From NCBI RefSeq assembly GCF_965342175.1, contig NZ_CBDRBL010000002.1, positions 98,517 to 162,516 on the forward strand: 64,000 bases of DNA, given 5' to 3'. This DNA comes from Actinacidiphila sp965342175 (GTDB lineage Bacteria > Actinomycetota > Actinomycetes > Streptomycetales > Streptomycetaceae). Position 1 is the stretch's first letter. Each line of letters starts with the position of its first letter. Shown here in pieces: positions 1 to 7,657 of the stretch. The notes under the pieces were generated by a model, which did no database searches, was not told the origin of the DNA, and saw only the letters and a program-made list of their open reading frames with translations. Position numbers and translations under genes: made by a program.

Positions 1-2
1 AG

Positions 3-671
3 ACGGCCGCCGTCGTCGAACGCGTCACGGTCGCCCGCGAGGCCCTCGGCCCTCACCGGGACGTCGCCGTCGACTTCCACGGGCGCTTCACCGCGGCCAA
101 CGCGCGGCGTGTGCTGCACGAGATAGCCGCGCTGCACCCGCTGTTCGTCGAGGAACCCGTCCTGCCCGACCAGGCGCACCTGCTGGCGGGCCTGGTCGCG
201 GCCTCGCCCGTGCCGCTCGCCACCGGGGAACGGCTCTACGGGCGGGCCGAATTCCTCCCCGCGCTCACGGCGGGCATCGCCGTGGCCCAGCCCGACCTGT
301 CGCACGCAGGCGGGATCTCCGAGGTCACCCGGATCGCCTCACTCGCCGAGACCTTCGGCGCGCACCTGGCGCCGCACTGCCCGCTCGGACCGATCGCGCT
401 CGCCGCGAGCCTGCAGGTGGCCTTCGCCACGCCGAACTTCCTGATCCAGGAGCAGAGTCGGGGCATCCACTACAACAAGGACGCCGACCTGCTGTCCTAC
501 GTGGTCGACACCGAGCCGTTCCGCTTCGTCGACGGCCAGGCGCACCGCACCGCGCAGCCCGGACTCGGCGTCGAGGTCGACGAGGACGCGGTCCGTGCCG
601 CGGACCGCTCCGGCCATGCCTGGCGCAACCCGGTGTGGCGCCACGCCGACGGCTCCTTCGCCGAATGGTGA
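3..671 (+). CDS. dgoD: D-galactonate dehydratase, C-terminal part (cut by window start)
   Basis: The frame is open from base 3, so the N-terminus lies upstream of the window. The visible ~222 residues are the C-terminal barrel of the enolase (mandelate racemase/muconate lactonizing) superfamily. They closely resemble E. coli DgoD as I know it: DFHGR with the first metal ligand, FVEEPVLPDQ, TGERLYGR, QPDLSHAGGI, APHCPLGPIA with the general acid/base histidine, QEQSRGIHYNK, and the terminal WRNPVWRHADGSFAEW. Family role: dehydration of D-galactonate to 2-keto-3-deoxygalactonate in the cytoplasm. It is the first gene seen of a five-gene operon that also holds a lactonase, kinase and aldolase, which fits the De Ley-Doudoroff route. 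The next gene starts inside its last codons. Fuconate or gluconate specificity is less likely given the DgoD-like tail. Confidence 0.92.
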   Translation, partial: TAAVVERVTVAREALGPHRDVAVDFHGRFTAANARRVLHEIAALHPLFVEEPVLPDQAHLLAGLVAASPVPLATGERLYGRAEFLPALTAGIAVAQPDLSHAGGISEVTRIASLAETFGAHLAPHCPLGPIALAASLQVAFATPNFLIQEQSRGIHYNKDADLLSYVVDTEPFRFVDGQAHRTAQPGLGVEVDEDAVRAADRSGHAWRNPVWRHADGSFAEW

Positions 672-1462
672 CCGGCGAGCGGCTCCCCGTCCGCGTGGTC
701 ACCGACCCGGATCACGGCGGCCGCTGGACGTCGCTGACCGCGGGCGGACGCGAATGGCTGTGGCACCGCGACGAGCCCCGGCGCGCCCTCGTCCGGCCCG
801 GTGACCCCTTCGCCGACGCCGGCGGCCTGGAGGAGTGCGTCCCCACCGTGCGCGGGCTGCCCGACCACGGCGACGCCTGGTCGCGGACCTGGCGCGGGGA
901 GGCGGACGCGGAGGTCGTGGACTGCCCCGACTTCCGGCTGGTCCGGCGCCTGAGCACGCACGGCGGGGCTGCCGTCGCCGACTACACGCTCACCGCCGAG
1001 CCCGGCTACCGCTTCGTGTGGGCCGGCCACGCCCTGCTGGACCTCTCCCCCGACGCGTGGATCGCCATCGACGCGGGCGCGGAGACCCGGCTGTACCCCG
1101 ACGAGGGCGCGACCTGGGTCACCGGCGCCTGGCCGCGCGTCGAGGGCGTCCCCCTCGACCGGCTCGGCCCGGACGACCAGACGGCCGTCGGGGCGATCGT
1201 CCTGACCCCGCGGGTGACCGTGCACGACGGTCCCGACGCGCTGCACCTGGCCGTCGAGGCCGGCGGCCGGCCCGTCGCGGTCGCGCTCTGGCGCAACCTC
1301 GGCGGCTTCCCCCACGACGCGCCCTACCGGTCGATCGGCGTCGAGCCGATGCTCGGCCGCGTCTTCGACCGCACCGGGGCCGGCGACGGCGACACGGTCG
1401 TCGTCCCGCCCTCCGGCGAGGTCGCCTGGCGGCTCACGATCACCGCGACCCGCCGCCCCTGA
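665..1462 (+). CDS. Aldose 1-epimerase family protein
   Basis: Product of 265 residues beginning MVTGERLPV; the ATG overlaps the dgoD stop (AATGGTGA), so translation is probably coupled. Features typical of the galactose mutarotase-like beta-sandwich fold are visible: a central GGLEECVPTV motif around residue 55, a YTLTAEPGYRF strand region and a C-terminal beta-rich part ending WRLTITATRRP. The family interconverts anomers of aldoses or binds related sugars. Here it could feed the correct anomer into the galactose/galactonate route. The sequence is divergent from classical GalM, so the substrate is uncertain. An in-frame ATG at 635 would add ten residues, but it lies wholly within dgoD. Confidence 0.72.
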   Translation: MVTGERLPVRVVTDPDHGGRWTSLTAGGREWLWHRDEPRRALVRPGDPFADAGGLEECVPTVRGLPDHGDAWSRTWRGEADAEVVDCPDFRLVRRLSTHGGAAVADYTLTAEPGYRFVWAGHALLDLSPDAWIAIDAGAETRLYPDEGATWVTGAWPRVEGVPLDRLGPDDQTAVGAIVLTPRVTVHDGPDALHLAVEAGGRPVAVALWRNLGGFPHDAPYRSIGVEPMLGRVFDRTGAGDGDTVVVPPSGEVAWRLTITATRRP

Positions 1463-1489
1463 ACCACCCATCACCAGAAGGGATGTCGG

Positions 1490-2125
1490 ATGGATCTGCT
1501 CGCCGCGCTGCGCGCCCGCCGACTGCTCGCCATCGTCCGCGGCAGCGACCCGGACGCCGCACTGGCCACCGTGCTCGCCCTCGCCGAGGAGGGGATCACC
1601 CTCGTCGAGGTGTCCCTCAGCGGACGTGACGCGCTCGACGTCATCGCCAAGGCGCGCGCCGCGCTCGGCCCGGACGCGCCCCTGGGGGCCGGCACCGTGC
1701 TCAGCGCCGACGACGCACGGGCCGCCCACGAGGCCGGCGCCGCCTTCCTCGTCACCCCCGCGGTCAGCGACGGCATCGCCGCCGGGCGGGAACTCGGGCT
1801 CCCCGTGCTGGCGGGAGTGATGACGCCCACCGACATCCTCCAGGCGCTGCGGCTCGGCGCCGACGCCCTCAAGCTCTTCCCCGCGGGCAGCGCCGGCGGC
1901 CCCGGCTACCTTCGGGACCTGCGCGGTCCCTTCCCCGACCTGCCCTTCGTGCCGGTCGGAGGCGTGGACGCGCAGGCCGCGGAGGTCTACCTGCGGGGTG
2001 GCGCCGTCGCCGTCGGCGTCGGGTCGCCCCTGATCGGCGACGCCGCGGACGGCGGCAGTGTCGCCGCCCTGCGCGACCGGGCCCGCGCCTTCCTGGACGT
2101 CGTCCGGGCGGAGGACCGCGCATGA
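1490..2125 (+). CDS. dgoA: 2-dehydro-3-deoxy-6-phosphogalactonate/gluconate aldolase
   Basis: 211 residues, the usual length of class I KDPG/KDPGal aldolases. The Schiff-base lysine is visible at about residue 128 in ALKLFPAG; the catalytic glutamate is at about residue 40 (GITLVEVSL); the phosphate-binding elements IVRG, GAGTVL and PVGGVDA are present. The enzyme splits KDPGal (or KDPG) into pyruvate and glyceraldehyde 3-phosphate in the cytosol. An AAGGGATG ribosome site precedes the ATG. The next gene overlaps by ATGA, showing tight operon structure. The assignment to KDPGal rather than KDPG rests on the DgoD neighbour, not on residues I can discriminate; Eda-type activity on both is possible. 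Confidence 0.9.
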   Translation: MDLLAALRARRLLAIVRGSDPDAALATVLALAEEGITLVEVSLSGRDALDVIAKARAALGPDAPLGAGTVLSADDARAAHEAGAAFLVTPAVSDGIAAGRELGLPVLAGVMTPTDILQALRLGADALKLFPAGSAGGPGYLRDLRGPFPDLPFVPVGGVDAQAAEVYLRGGAVAVGVGSPLIGDAADGGSVAALRDRARAFLDVVRAEDRA

Positions 2126-3012
2126 CCGCCACCGTGCCCCCGGCGGTCCTGGGAACCGACCGCCTCGAACTCGGCGAGGGCATCCGCTGGACGGACGGCC
2201 GCGCGGTGCTCACCGACATCCTCAGCGGTCGGCTGCTGGCAGCCGCGGACGGCCCCGCCGAGTCGCACCGGCTCATCGCGCACCTGCCGTGCCCCCTGGG
2301 TGCGGTGGCGCCGGTCGAGGGGCGCCCCGGCCACTGGGTCGCGGCCGCGGGCACCGGCATCTGCCGCATAGGCCCCGCGGGCAGGACCGAGTGGATCGCC
2401 CGCCCCGAGGACGGCGCCGCGGTGCCGACGCGGATGAACGACGGGGTCGCCGACCCGCACGGCCGCTTCTGGGCGGGCAGCATGGCCTACGACACCACCG
2501 AGGACGCCGGCTCGCTCTACCGGCTGGACCGCGACGGCCGCGTCACCCGTGTGCTGACCGGCATCACGATCCCCAACGGCCCGGCCTTCACCGCCGACGG
2601 CACCGTCATGTACCTCGCGGACAGCGCGCGGGGCGTCATCCGGCGCTACCCGATCGACCCCGCGAGCGGCGACCCCGGCGCCCCCGAGACCTTCGCCACC
2701 GTCACCGACGGCAGCCCCGACGGCATGACCACCGACAGCGAGGGCGGCCTGTGGACCGCCGTCTGGGGCACCGGACGCGTCCACCGCTACCTGCCGGACG
2801 GCAGCCTCGACCGGATCGTCGAGCTGCCCGCCGGACAGCCGGCCGGACTCTGCCTCGGCGGCGCCGACGGGCGCACCCTCCTCGTCACCAGCGCGCACAT
2901 CGGCCTGGCCGCCCCCGGACCGCTCGACGGCGCCGTCTTCGCCGTCCGGGTCGACGTGCCCGGAGCGCCGGCCGCCCCGTACCGCCCGGCGGACCCCGCC
3001 GACACCCCCTAG
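2122..3012 (+). CDS. SMP-30/gluconolactonase/LRE family sugar lactonase
   Basis: 296 residues, matching the six-bladed beta-propeller lactonases. Visible metal and active-site segments are LGEGIRW near the start (first metal glutamate), MNDGVADPHGRFWAGSM, ITIPNGPAFTADG and DGMTTDSEGGLWTAVW. The family hydrolyses sugar lactones such as galactono- or glucono-lactone using one divalent metal ion. Its ATG overlaps the aldolase stop by four bases (ATGA), so it is co-translated with the aldolase and precedes the sugar-acid kinase by nine bases. In this operon it most likely opens galactonolactone to give the substrate of DgoD. No signal peptide is seen, so it is cytoplasmic. Confidence 0.85.
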   Translation: MTATVPPAVLGTDRLELGEGIRWTDGRAVLTDILSGRLLAAADGPAESHRLIAHLPCPLGAVAPVEGRPGHWVAAAGTGICRIGPAGRTEWIARPEDGAAVPTRMNDGVADPHGRFWAGSMAYDTTEDAGSLYRLDRDGRVTRVLTGITIPNGPAFTADGTVMYLADSARGVIRRYPIDPASGDPGAPETFATVTDGSPDGMTTDSEGGLWTAVWGTGRVHRYLPDGSLDRIVELPAGQPAGLCLGGADGRTLLVTSAHIGLAAPGPLDGAVFAVRVDVPGAPAAPYRPADPADTP

Positions 3013-3021
3013 GAAGCCACG

Positions 3022-3999
3022 ATGAGCACCCCCCGGCCGCTGCGCCACGGACCCGTGGTCTGCGTCGGCGAGACCATGGCCGCCCTCGCGCCCACCCCGC
3101 TCGGGCCGCTGGACGACGCGGATCTGCTGCGCGTCGACATCGCGGGCGCCGAGTCCAACGTCGCGCTGTTCCTCGCCGACCACGGCATCCCCGCCCGCTG
3201 GGTCTCCGCGGTCGGCGACGACCCCTTCGGCCGGCGCGTCCGCGCGCGGATCGCCGCGGGCGGCGTCGACGTCACCGGGGTGCGCACCGACCCCGCGCGG
3301 CCCACCGGGCTCCTGCTGAAGGACCCCGGTGAGGACGGCACCCGCGTCCACTACCACCGCGCGGGGTCCGCGGCCTCCGCCCTCACCGCGGACGTGCTCG
3401 ACGACCCGGCCCTGACCGGGGCCGCGCTCGTCCACCTCAGCGGCATCACGCCCGCCCTGTCGCCCGGCTGCCACGCCCTCGTCGAACAAGCGCTGCGCCC
3501 CGACCGCCCCTGGCCCGTCAGCTTCGACGTCAACCACCGCCCCGCGCTGTGGACCGGCCGCTCCGCCGCCGACGTCCTGCGACCGCTCGCCGACCGCGCC
3601 GACATCGTCCTCGTGGGCCTCGACGAGGCCCAGGCACTGTGGGGCGAGCGGATCACCGACGCCCGCTCGGTCCGTGAGCTGCTGCCCGGCCCCGGCGTCC
3701 TGGTCGTCAAGGACGGCTCCCGGGCCGCGACGGCCTTCACCGGGAACGACGCCCACAGCGTGCCCGCGCTCACCGTCCGCGTGGTCGAACCGGTCGGCGC
3801 CGGGGACGCCTTCGCCGCGGGCTTCCTCAGCGGCCTGCTGCGCTCCCTTCCCGTGGAGCGCGCCCTGCGGCTGGGCCACCTGACCGCCGCCTCGGCACTG
3901 CGCGTGGCCGCCGACCACGGGCCGCTCCCCGAGCCCGCCGTCCTCGCCTCGCTGCTCGAGGCGGACGACGAGACCTGGCGTGCCGCCACGATCGGCTGA
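3022..3999 (+). CDS. kdgK: PfkB-family 2-keto-3-deoxy sugar-acid kinase
   Basis: 325 residues of the ribokinase/PfkB fold. The substrate-binding GG-type segment is DIAGAESNVALFLADHG near residue 35. The C-terminal anion-hole signature is EPVGAGDAFAAGFLSGLL with the catalytic aspartate. The strand pattern RWVSAVGDDPFGRRV is typical of 2-keto-3-deoxygluconate kinases. It would phosphorylate KDGal or KDG with ATP, giving the aldolase substrate. It is the last gene of the galactonate operon, with a short GGAAGCCACG spacer upstream. Classical enteric DgoK belongs to another kinase family, so this operon uses a KdgK-type replacement. Substrate choice is inferred from neighbours. Confidence 0.82.
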   Translation: MSTPRPLRHGPVVCVGETMAALAPTPLGPLDDADLLRVDIAGAESNVALFLADHGIPARWVSAVGDDPFGRRVRARIAAGGVDVTGVRTDPARPTGLLLKDPGEDGTRVHYHRAGSAASALTADVLDDPALTGAALVHLSGITPALSPGCHALVEQALRPDRPWPVSFDVNHRPALWTGRSAADVLRPLADRADIVLVGLDEAQALWGERITDARSVRELLPGPGVLVVKDGSRAATAFTGNDAHSVPALTVRVVEPVGAGDAFAAGFLSGLLRSLPVERALRLGHLTAASALRVAADHGPLPEPAVLASLLEADDETWRAATIG

Positions 4000-4080
4000 A
4001 CCGCTGCGGGCGAGACCTCCCGGGGCATCTCGTCCCGCAGGGGGATGTGCCGGGACGGGCCCCCGGCTACCGTGCGGGCC

Positions 4081-5307
4081 ATGGAAACGGTCGATCTCAC
4101 GGAATACGGCAAGGAGTTCACCGCCGATCCCTATCCCGTCTACGCCAGACTCCGCGAGCAGGGGCCCGTGCACCATGTGCGCACCGCCGACACAGGGGAG
4201 CTGTGGCTGATCGTCGGCCACGAGCAGGCGCGGGCCGTGCTCGCCGACAACCGGTTCGCCAAGGACGCCCGAGCGCTCGGCCTGGTCACCTATGACGAGG
4301 AACTCCTCGGCCGCCACATGCTCGTCACCGACCCCCCGGAGCACACCCGTCTGCGCAGGCTGGTGGCCCGGGAGTTCACCGGCCGCCGGGTCGAGGAGCT
4401 GGCACCGCGCGTGGAGGCGATCACCGCGGGCCTGCTCGACGCGATGCTGGCCCGCCCGGACGGCGCGGCCGACCTCGTCGAGGCCCTCGCCTACCCGCTG
4501 CCCATCACGGTCATCTGCGAGTTGCTCGGTGTGCCCTACCTGGATCGGGCCGCCTTCCGCGCCTGGTCGAACGAGGTCGTCGCACCGACCGGCGCCGACG
4601 CCGAGCGCAAGGCTTTCGAGGAACTCGCCGTCTACCTCCACGAGCTGATCGAGGACAAGCGCCGCGCGCCCGGCGACGACCTGATGAGCGCCCTCATCCG
4701 CACCACGACCGAGGACGGCGACCGGCTCTCGCGCACCGAACTGAGCGGGATGGCCTTCCTGCTGCTGATCGCCGGACACGAGACCACGGTCAACCTGATC
4801 TCGGGCGGCGTCCGGGCACTGCTCTCCCACCCGGAGCAACTGGCGCTCCTGCGAGCCGACATGAGCCTCATCGACGGCGCCGTGGAGGAGATGCTCCGCT
4901 ACGACGGCCCGGTCGAGACCGCCACCTTCCGCTTCACGACGGAGCCGGTCGAGATCGCGGGCACCGTCATCCCGGCCCACGCCCCCGTCCTCGTCGCCCT
5001 GGCCTCCGCGTCGCGCGACCCGGGCCGCTTCAGCGAGCCGGACCGCTTCGACATCCGCCGGGACACCCGCGGCCACCTGGCCTTCGGGCACGGCCTGCAC
5101 TACTGCCTCGGCGCGCCGCTGGCCCGGCTCGAAGGCCGCATCGCCGTCCGCGCTCTGCTGGAGCGCTGCCCCGACCTCGCTCTCGACGCCGATCCGGCGG
5201 GGCTGGACTGGCTCCCCGGAATGCTGATCCGCGGTGTGCGCCGGCTCCCCGTACGCTTCACACCCGCCGGGCGCGGCGCGCCGGGAGTCTCATCCTCCGT
5301 TCCGTGA
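4081..5307 (+). CDS. Cytochrome P450 (CYP107-like)
   Basis: 408 residues from METVDLTEYG, the normal size of soluble actinobacterial P450s; an in-frame upstream start at 4045 would add twelve residues of unlikely sequence. All key motifs are present: I-helix AGHETT for oxygen activation, K-helix EEMLRYDG (ExxR), and the heme loop FGHGLHYCLGAP with the cysteine ligand. The protein oxidises an unknown small molecule with electrons from a ferredoxin partner, but no ferredoxin or reductase gene lies nearby, so redox partners must come from elsewhere. The CYP107-like call is by overall pattern (PVYARLREQGPVH, ATFRFTTEPVEIAG). It is separated from the galactonate operon by 81 bases and followed immediately by a hairpin. 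Confidence 0.93.
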   Translation: METVDLTEYGKEFTADPYPVYARLREQGPVHHVRTADTGELWLIVGHEQARAVLADNRFAKDARALGLVTYDEELLGRHMLVTDPPEHTRLRRLVAREFTGRRVEELAPRVEAITAGLLDAMLARPDGAADLVEALAYPLPITVICELLGVPYLDRAAFRAWSNEVVAPTGADAERKAFEELAVYLHELIEDKRRAPGDDLMSALIRTTTEDGDRLSRTELSGMAFLLLIAGHETTVNLISGGVRALLSHPEQLALLRADMSLIDGAVEEMLRYDGPVETATFRFTTEPVEIAGTVIPAHAPVLVALASASRDPGRFSEPDRFDIRRDTRGHLAFGHGLHYCLGAPLARLEGRIAVRALLERCPDLALDADPAGLDWLPGMLIRGVRRLPVRFTPAGRGAPGVSSSVP

Positions 5308-5337
5308 GGTCGGTGATCGCAGGCGATCAGTGACCTC
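5306..5337 (+). terminator. Hairpin after the P450 gene
   Basis: The stop codon of the P450 lies in the left arm of a strong hairpin: GAGGTC, one mismatch base, then TGATCGC-AG-GCGATCA, then GACCTC. No T-run follows, which is common in Streptomyces terminators. It probably ends the transcript. Confidence 0.6.
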
Positions 5338-5352
5338 AGGCGATCAGTGACC
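5322..5352. repeat. Two 14-bp direct repeats GGCGATCAGTGACC
   Basis: The right arm of the terminator-like hairpin (5322-5335) is repeated exactly at 5339-5352 after a 3-bp gap. It looks like a local slippage duplication of half a terminator. No function can be assigned. Confidence 0.7.
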
Positions 5353-5482
5353 GCAGGTGACGGCCGGTCCGGTGGCGTCGTCGAGCCGGGGCGCGGCGAT
5401 CAGCGCGAGGACGCGCCTCCCGGCCTGGGGCCGGAGCGTGAGACGGTCGTGCGGGTACGGCCGCAACCACCGGGAGGAACCC

Positions 5483-5872
5483 GTGTCATACCCTCGACCG
5501 CTCACCCCCGAGCAGGAACTCGCCGACGCGAAGAAGCGGCTGGGCCTGCCGGGGATCGTCGTGATCTGCGGCTCCACCCGCTTCATGAGCGACATGGCCG
5601 AGGCCGATCTGCGGGAGACGGCAGCCGGAAGGATCGTCGTCAAGCCGGGCTGCGACATGAAGTCGCCGCACGCGCTCTGGTCCGATCCCGTCGAGGCCGA
5701 GGCGCTGAAGGCGCGGCTCGACGATCTGCACCGGGCGAAGATCCGGCTCGCCGACGACGTGCTCGTCGTCGGCGACTACATCGGGGACAGCACCCGGGCC
5801 GAGATCGCCTACGCCCGGTCGTTGGGCAAGCCCGTGCGGTTCACGCATCCGGACGTCGACCCCGACGCCTGA
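5483..5872 (+). CDS. Nucleoside 2-deoxyribosyltransferase-like protein
   Basis: 129 residues from a GTG at 5483 that has a GGAGG ribosome site seven bases upstream. The open frame extends further left, but the upstream residues are arginine-rich non-protein-like sequence. The core IVVICGSTRFMSDM, ADDVLVVGDYIGDSTRAEIAYAR and SLGKPVRFTHPD has the Rossmann-like pattern of the nucleoside 2-deoxyribosyltransferase superfamily. There the GSTRF loop binds the nucleoside and the GDYIG..TRAEIAYA part holds the catalytic acid. Members cleave or transfer deoxyribose or process modified nucleotides. The exact substrate is unknown, and the neighbouring P450 and methyltransferase give no clear context. Confidence 0.7.
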   Translation: MSYPRPLTPEQELADAKKRLGLPGIVVICGSTRFMSDMAEADLRETAAGRIVVKPGCDMKSPHALWSDPVEAEALKARLDDLHRAKIRLADDVLVVGDYIGDSTRAEIAYARSLGKPVRFTHPDVDPDA

Positions 5873-6009
5873 CCGCCGCCCCCGCACCCTCCGCGGTCGG
5901 CCCCTGTGCATCGACCACCTCGTGGGGACCGGCCGGCACCGGCGCGGGCCCCGCATGCGCGACCTCTAACCGGATGCGGTGCCGGCCCCCGCCCTGACAG
6001 GCTTCTCGG

Positions 6010-6748
6010 ATGGAACGACGCCGTGTCTCCCGCATCGCGCACACCCACCACCCCATCGCCGCCCCGCTCGACGACGCTGCGGTGCGCCGCCTCCTCGACC
6101 GGGCGCTCCGCCGCGGCGACGAGCGCGTCCTCGACCTCGGGTGCGGAGAGGGCGCCTGGCTCCTGCGGGCCCTCGCCGGTCGGCCTGGTGTCACCGCGGA
6201 GGGCGTCGACCTGGACGCCGACGCCCTGGCGAAGGCGGCTCGCGAGGCCGCCGCGCTCGGCGTCGGCGACCGGCTGACGCTCCATGAGCGGGACGCGGCG
6301 GACTTCGCCTCCCCGCAGCCGTTCGACGTCGTCCTCAGCGTCGGCGCCGCGCACGCCTTCGGCGGCCTCATGCCGACGCTCGCCGCGGCCCGCGCGCACC
6401 TCGCCCCCGGCGGCATGCTCCTCGTGGGCGACGGATTCTGGGAGCGCGAACCGGCCCCCGACCTCGTGCAGGAGATGGGGGAGTACGCGGACCTGCCGAG
6501 CACCCTGGACAAGGATCGCCGAGGCCGGCTGGACGCCCGTCCTCGCCCACGTCAGCTCCCTGCGCGAGTGGGACGACTACGAGTGGTCCTGGACGGGCTC
6601 CCTCGCCGAATGGGCCCTGGACCACCCCGGCGACCCCGACAGCGCGGCCGCCCTCGAGGCAGCCGCCGTCCACCGCGCCGAGTGGCTGCGCGGCTACCGC
6701 GGCGTGCTCGGCTTCGTCACGCTGCTGCTGCGCCGCACGTCGTCCTGA
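6010..6748 (+). pseudogene. SAM-dependent methyltransferase, split by a frameshift near 6512
   Basis: The N-terminal half reads in one frame (MERRRVSRIAHTHH; SAM motif VLDLGCGEGAWLL; acidic EGVDLDADAL; GGMLLVGDGFWERE; EYADLPSTLDKD). The C-terminal half continues in the next frame (IAEAGWTPVLAHVSSLREWD, DYEWSWTGSLAEWALDHP, LRGYRGVLGFVTLLLRR). The join is at about 6510-6516, where a single extra G in AAGGATC breaks LDK-IAEAGW. Without that base the two halves form one class I methyltransferase of about 245 residues. As it stands the N-terminal frame runs on to 7032 through junk-like arginine-rich sequence. It is either a real recent mutation or a sequencing error; both halves keep normal codon use, which favours a very recent event or an error. 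Substrate unknown. Confidence 0.82.
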
Positions 6749-6776
6749 CGGCATCCGCTCGGACCGACGGCACCAC

Positions 6777-7445
6777 TCAGACGGCCCGCGGCCGCGGCGG
6801 CCGGGAACGGAAGCTCGCGACCACGACGTGGAGGCTGACGATCAGCGCCCACAGGGGGAAGACGAGCTCGGCCAGCGGCACGCCCGGCACCACGAACAGC
6901 AAGGCGACGCCCACGAGGTACCCCAGCAGCACCAGCCAGCGCGGGAACGAGCCGAGCCGGAGCGAGATGGTGGAGGCCGACAGCACGAACACCGCGGCCA
7001 TCCGCATCGAGAACGTCGTCAGCAGGCTGTAGGTGAGGTGCTGTCCGAAGTACGACAGCTCGGCCCGCGGCGCACCGGGCGCGGCCATCTGCGTGGTGGC
7101 CAGCAGGCTGCCGGCCGCGGCGGCGGCGCCGAAGAGCGTCGCGACGAACACCAGGCCGCTGCCCAGGAACACCGTCGAGAGGAACTTGTCCTCTCCCTCG
7201 CCCATGTGCGCGCGCACCGCGCCCATGAACCAGAGGAAGAAGACGCCCGCGAAGGGGATCAGGGCCAGCGCCGTCCGCACCCCGCCGCGCGCGGAGTGGC
7301 TGAGGGGCGATGCGGTCAGCGCGCCCTCACCGCTGGGGATGGAGACCCGTACCAGGACGATGGCGGCGCCGATCAGCACCGCGAAGGCGATCCCCACCAG
7401 TCCCGCCGCGCGGGGGGTGCGCAGCGCCTGGATCCTCGTCGCCAT
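6777..7445 (-). CDS. Integral membrane protein, unknown function
   Basis: 222 residues from the ATG at 7445 (MATRIQALRTP), preceded by a GGGAGG ribosome site; a longer frame to 7508 lacks support. About six hydrophobic segments can be seen: GLVGIAFAVLIGAAIVLV, LALIPFAGVFFLWFMGAV, FLGSGLVFVATLFGAAAAA, FSMRMAAVFVLSAS, WLVLLGYLVGVALLFVV and LVFPLWALIVSLHVVVASF. The last is followed by an arginine/proline tail. No catalytic motif is recognised. It resembles conserved actinobacterial six-helix proteins that lack a known role. It converges with the broken methyltransferase and is divergent from a tiny ORF at 7553. Confidence 0.75.
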   Translation of the reverse strand: MATRIQALRTPRAAGLVGIAFAVLIGAAIVLVRVSIPSGEGALTASPLSHSARGGVRTALALIPFAGVFFLWFMGAVRAHMGEGEDKFLSTVFLGSGLVFVATLFGAAAAAGSLLATTQMAAPGAPRAELSYFGQHLTYSLLTTFSMRMAAVFVLSASTISLRLGSFPRWLVLLGYLVGVALLFVVPGVPLAELVFPLWALIVSLHVVVASFRSRPPRPRAV

Positions 7446-7552
7446 CCGGCCTCCCGGCAGGGAACCCACGGGCTTCGGCCGGTGGGGCAGAACGCATCCA
7501 GGAAGCACCCCCGGAGGCGATCACGCCACCCGGAGCGGACCGCCGGGGTGAC

Positions 7553-7657
7553 ATGCCGGCGACGTCCCGTGCGGTCACCCCGCAGACAGCCCCGGACGCC
7601 GCCGCGGACACGGTCACGGACACCGTGCCCGACACCGTCCCGGACGCGGCCCTATGA
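7553..7657 (+). CDS. Possible 34-residue ORF with Asp-Thr-Val-Pro repeats
   Basis: An ATG follows a good GGGGTGAC ribosome site, and 34 codons end at TGA 7657. The peptide has a repetitive acidic tail (DTVTDTVPDTVPD) encoded by near-repeats of gacaccgt. It may be the start of a truncated gene or chance. It overlaps the end of the leftward dehydrogenase gene by six bases. Confidence 0.22.
   Translation: MPATSRAVTPQTAPDAAADTVTDTVPDTVPDAAL

Noticed and set aside
1987..5100. A 1037-codon leftward open frame
   Set aside because: It is the antisense shadow of high-GC genes (Gly/Ala/Arg/Val-rich, no motif), opposite the KDPG aldolase, lactonase, kinase and P450 genes.
4081..6748. P450 and methyltransferase considered as part of a biosynthetic cluster
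   Set aside because: No core biosynthetic enzyme, carrier protein, transporter or pathway regulator is present around them.
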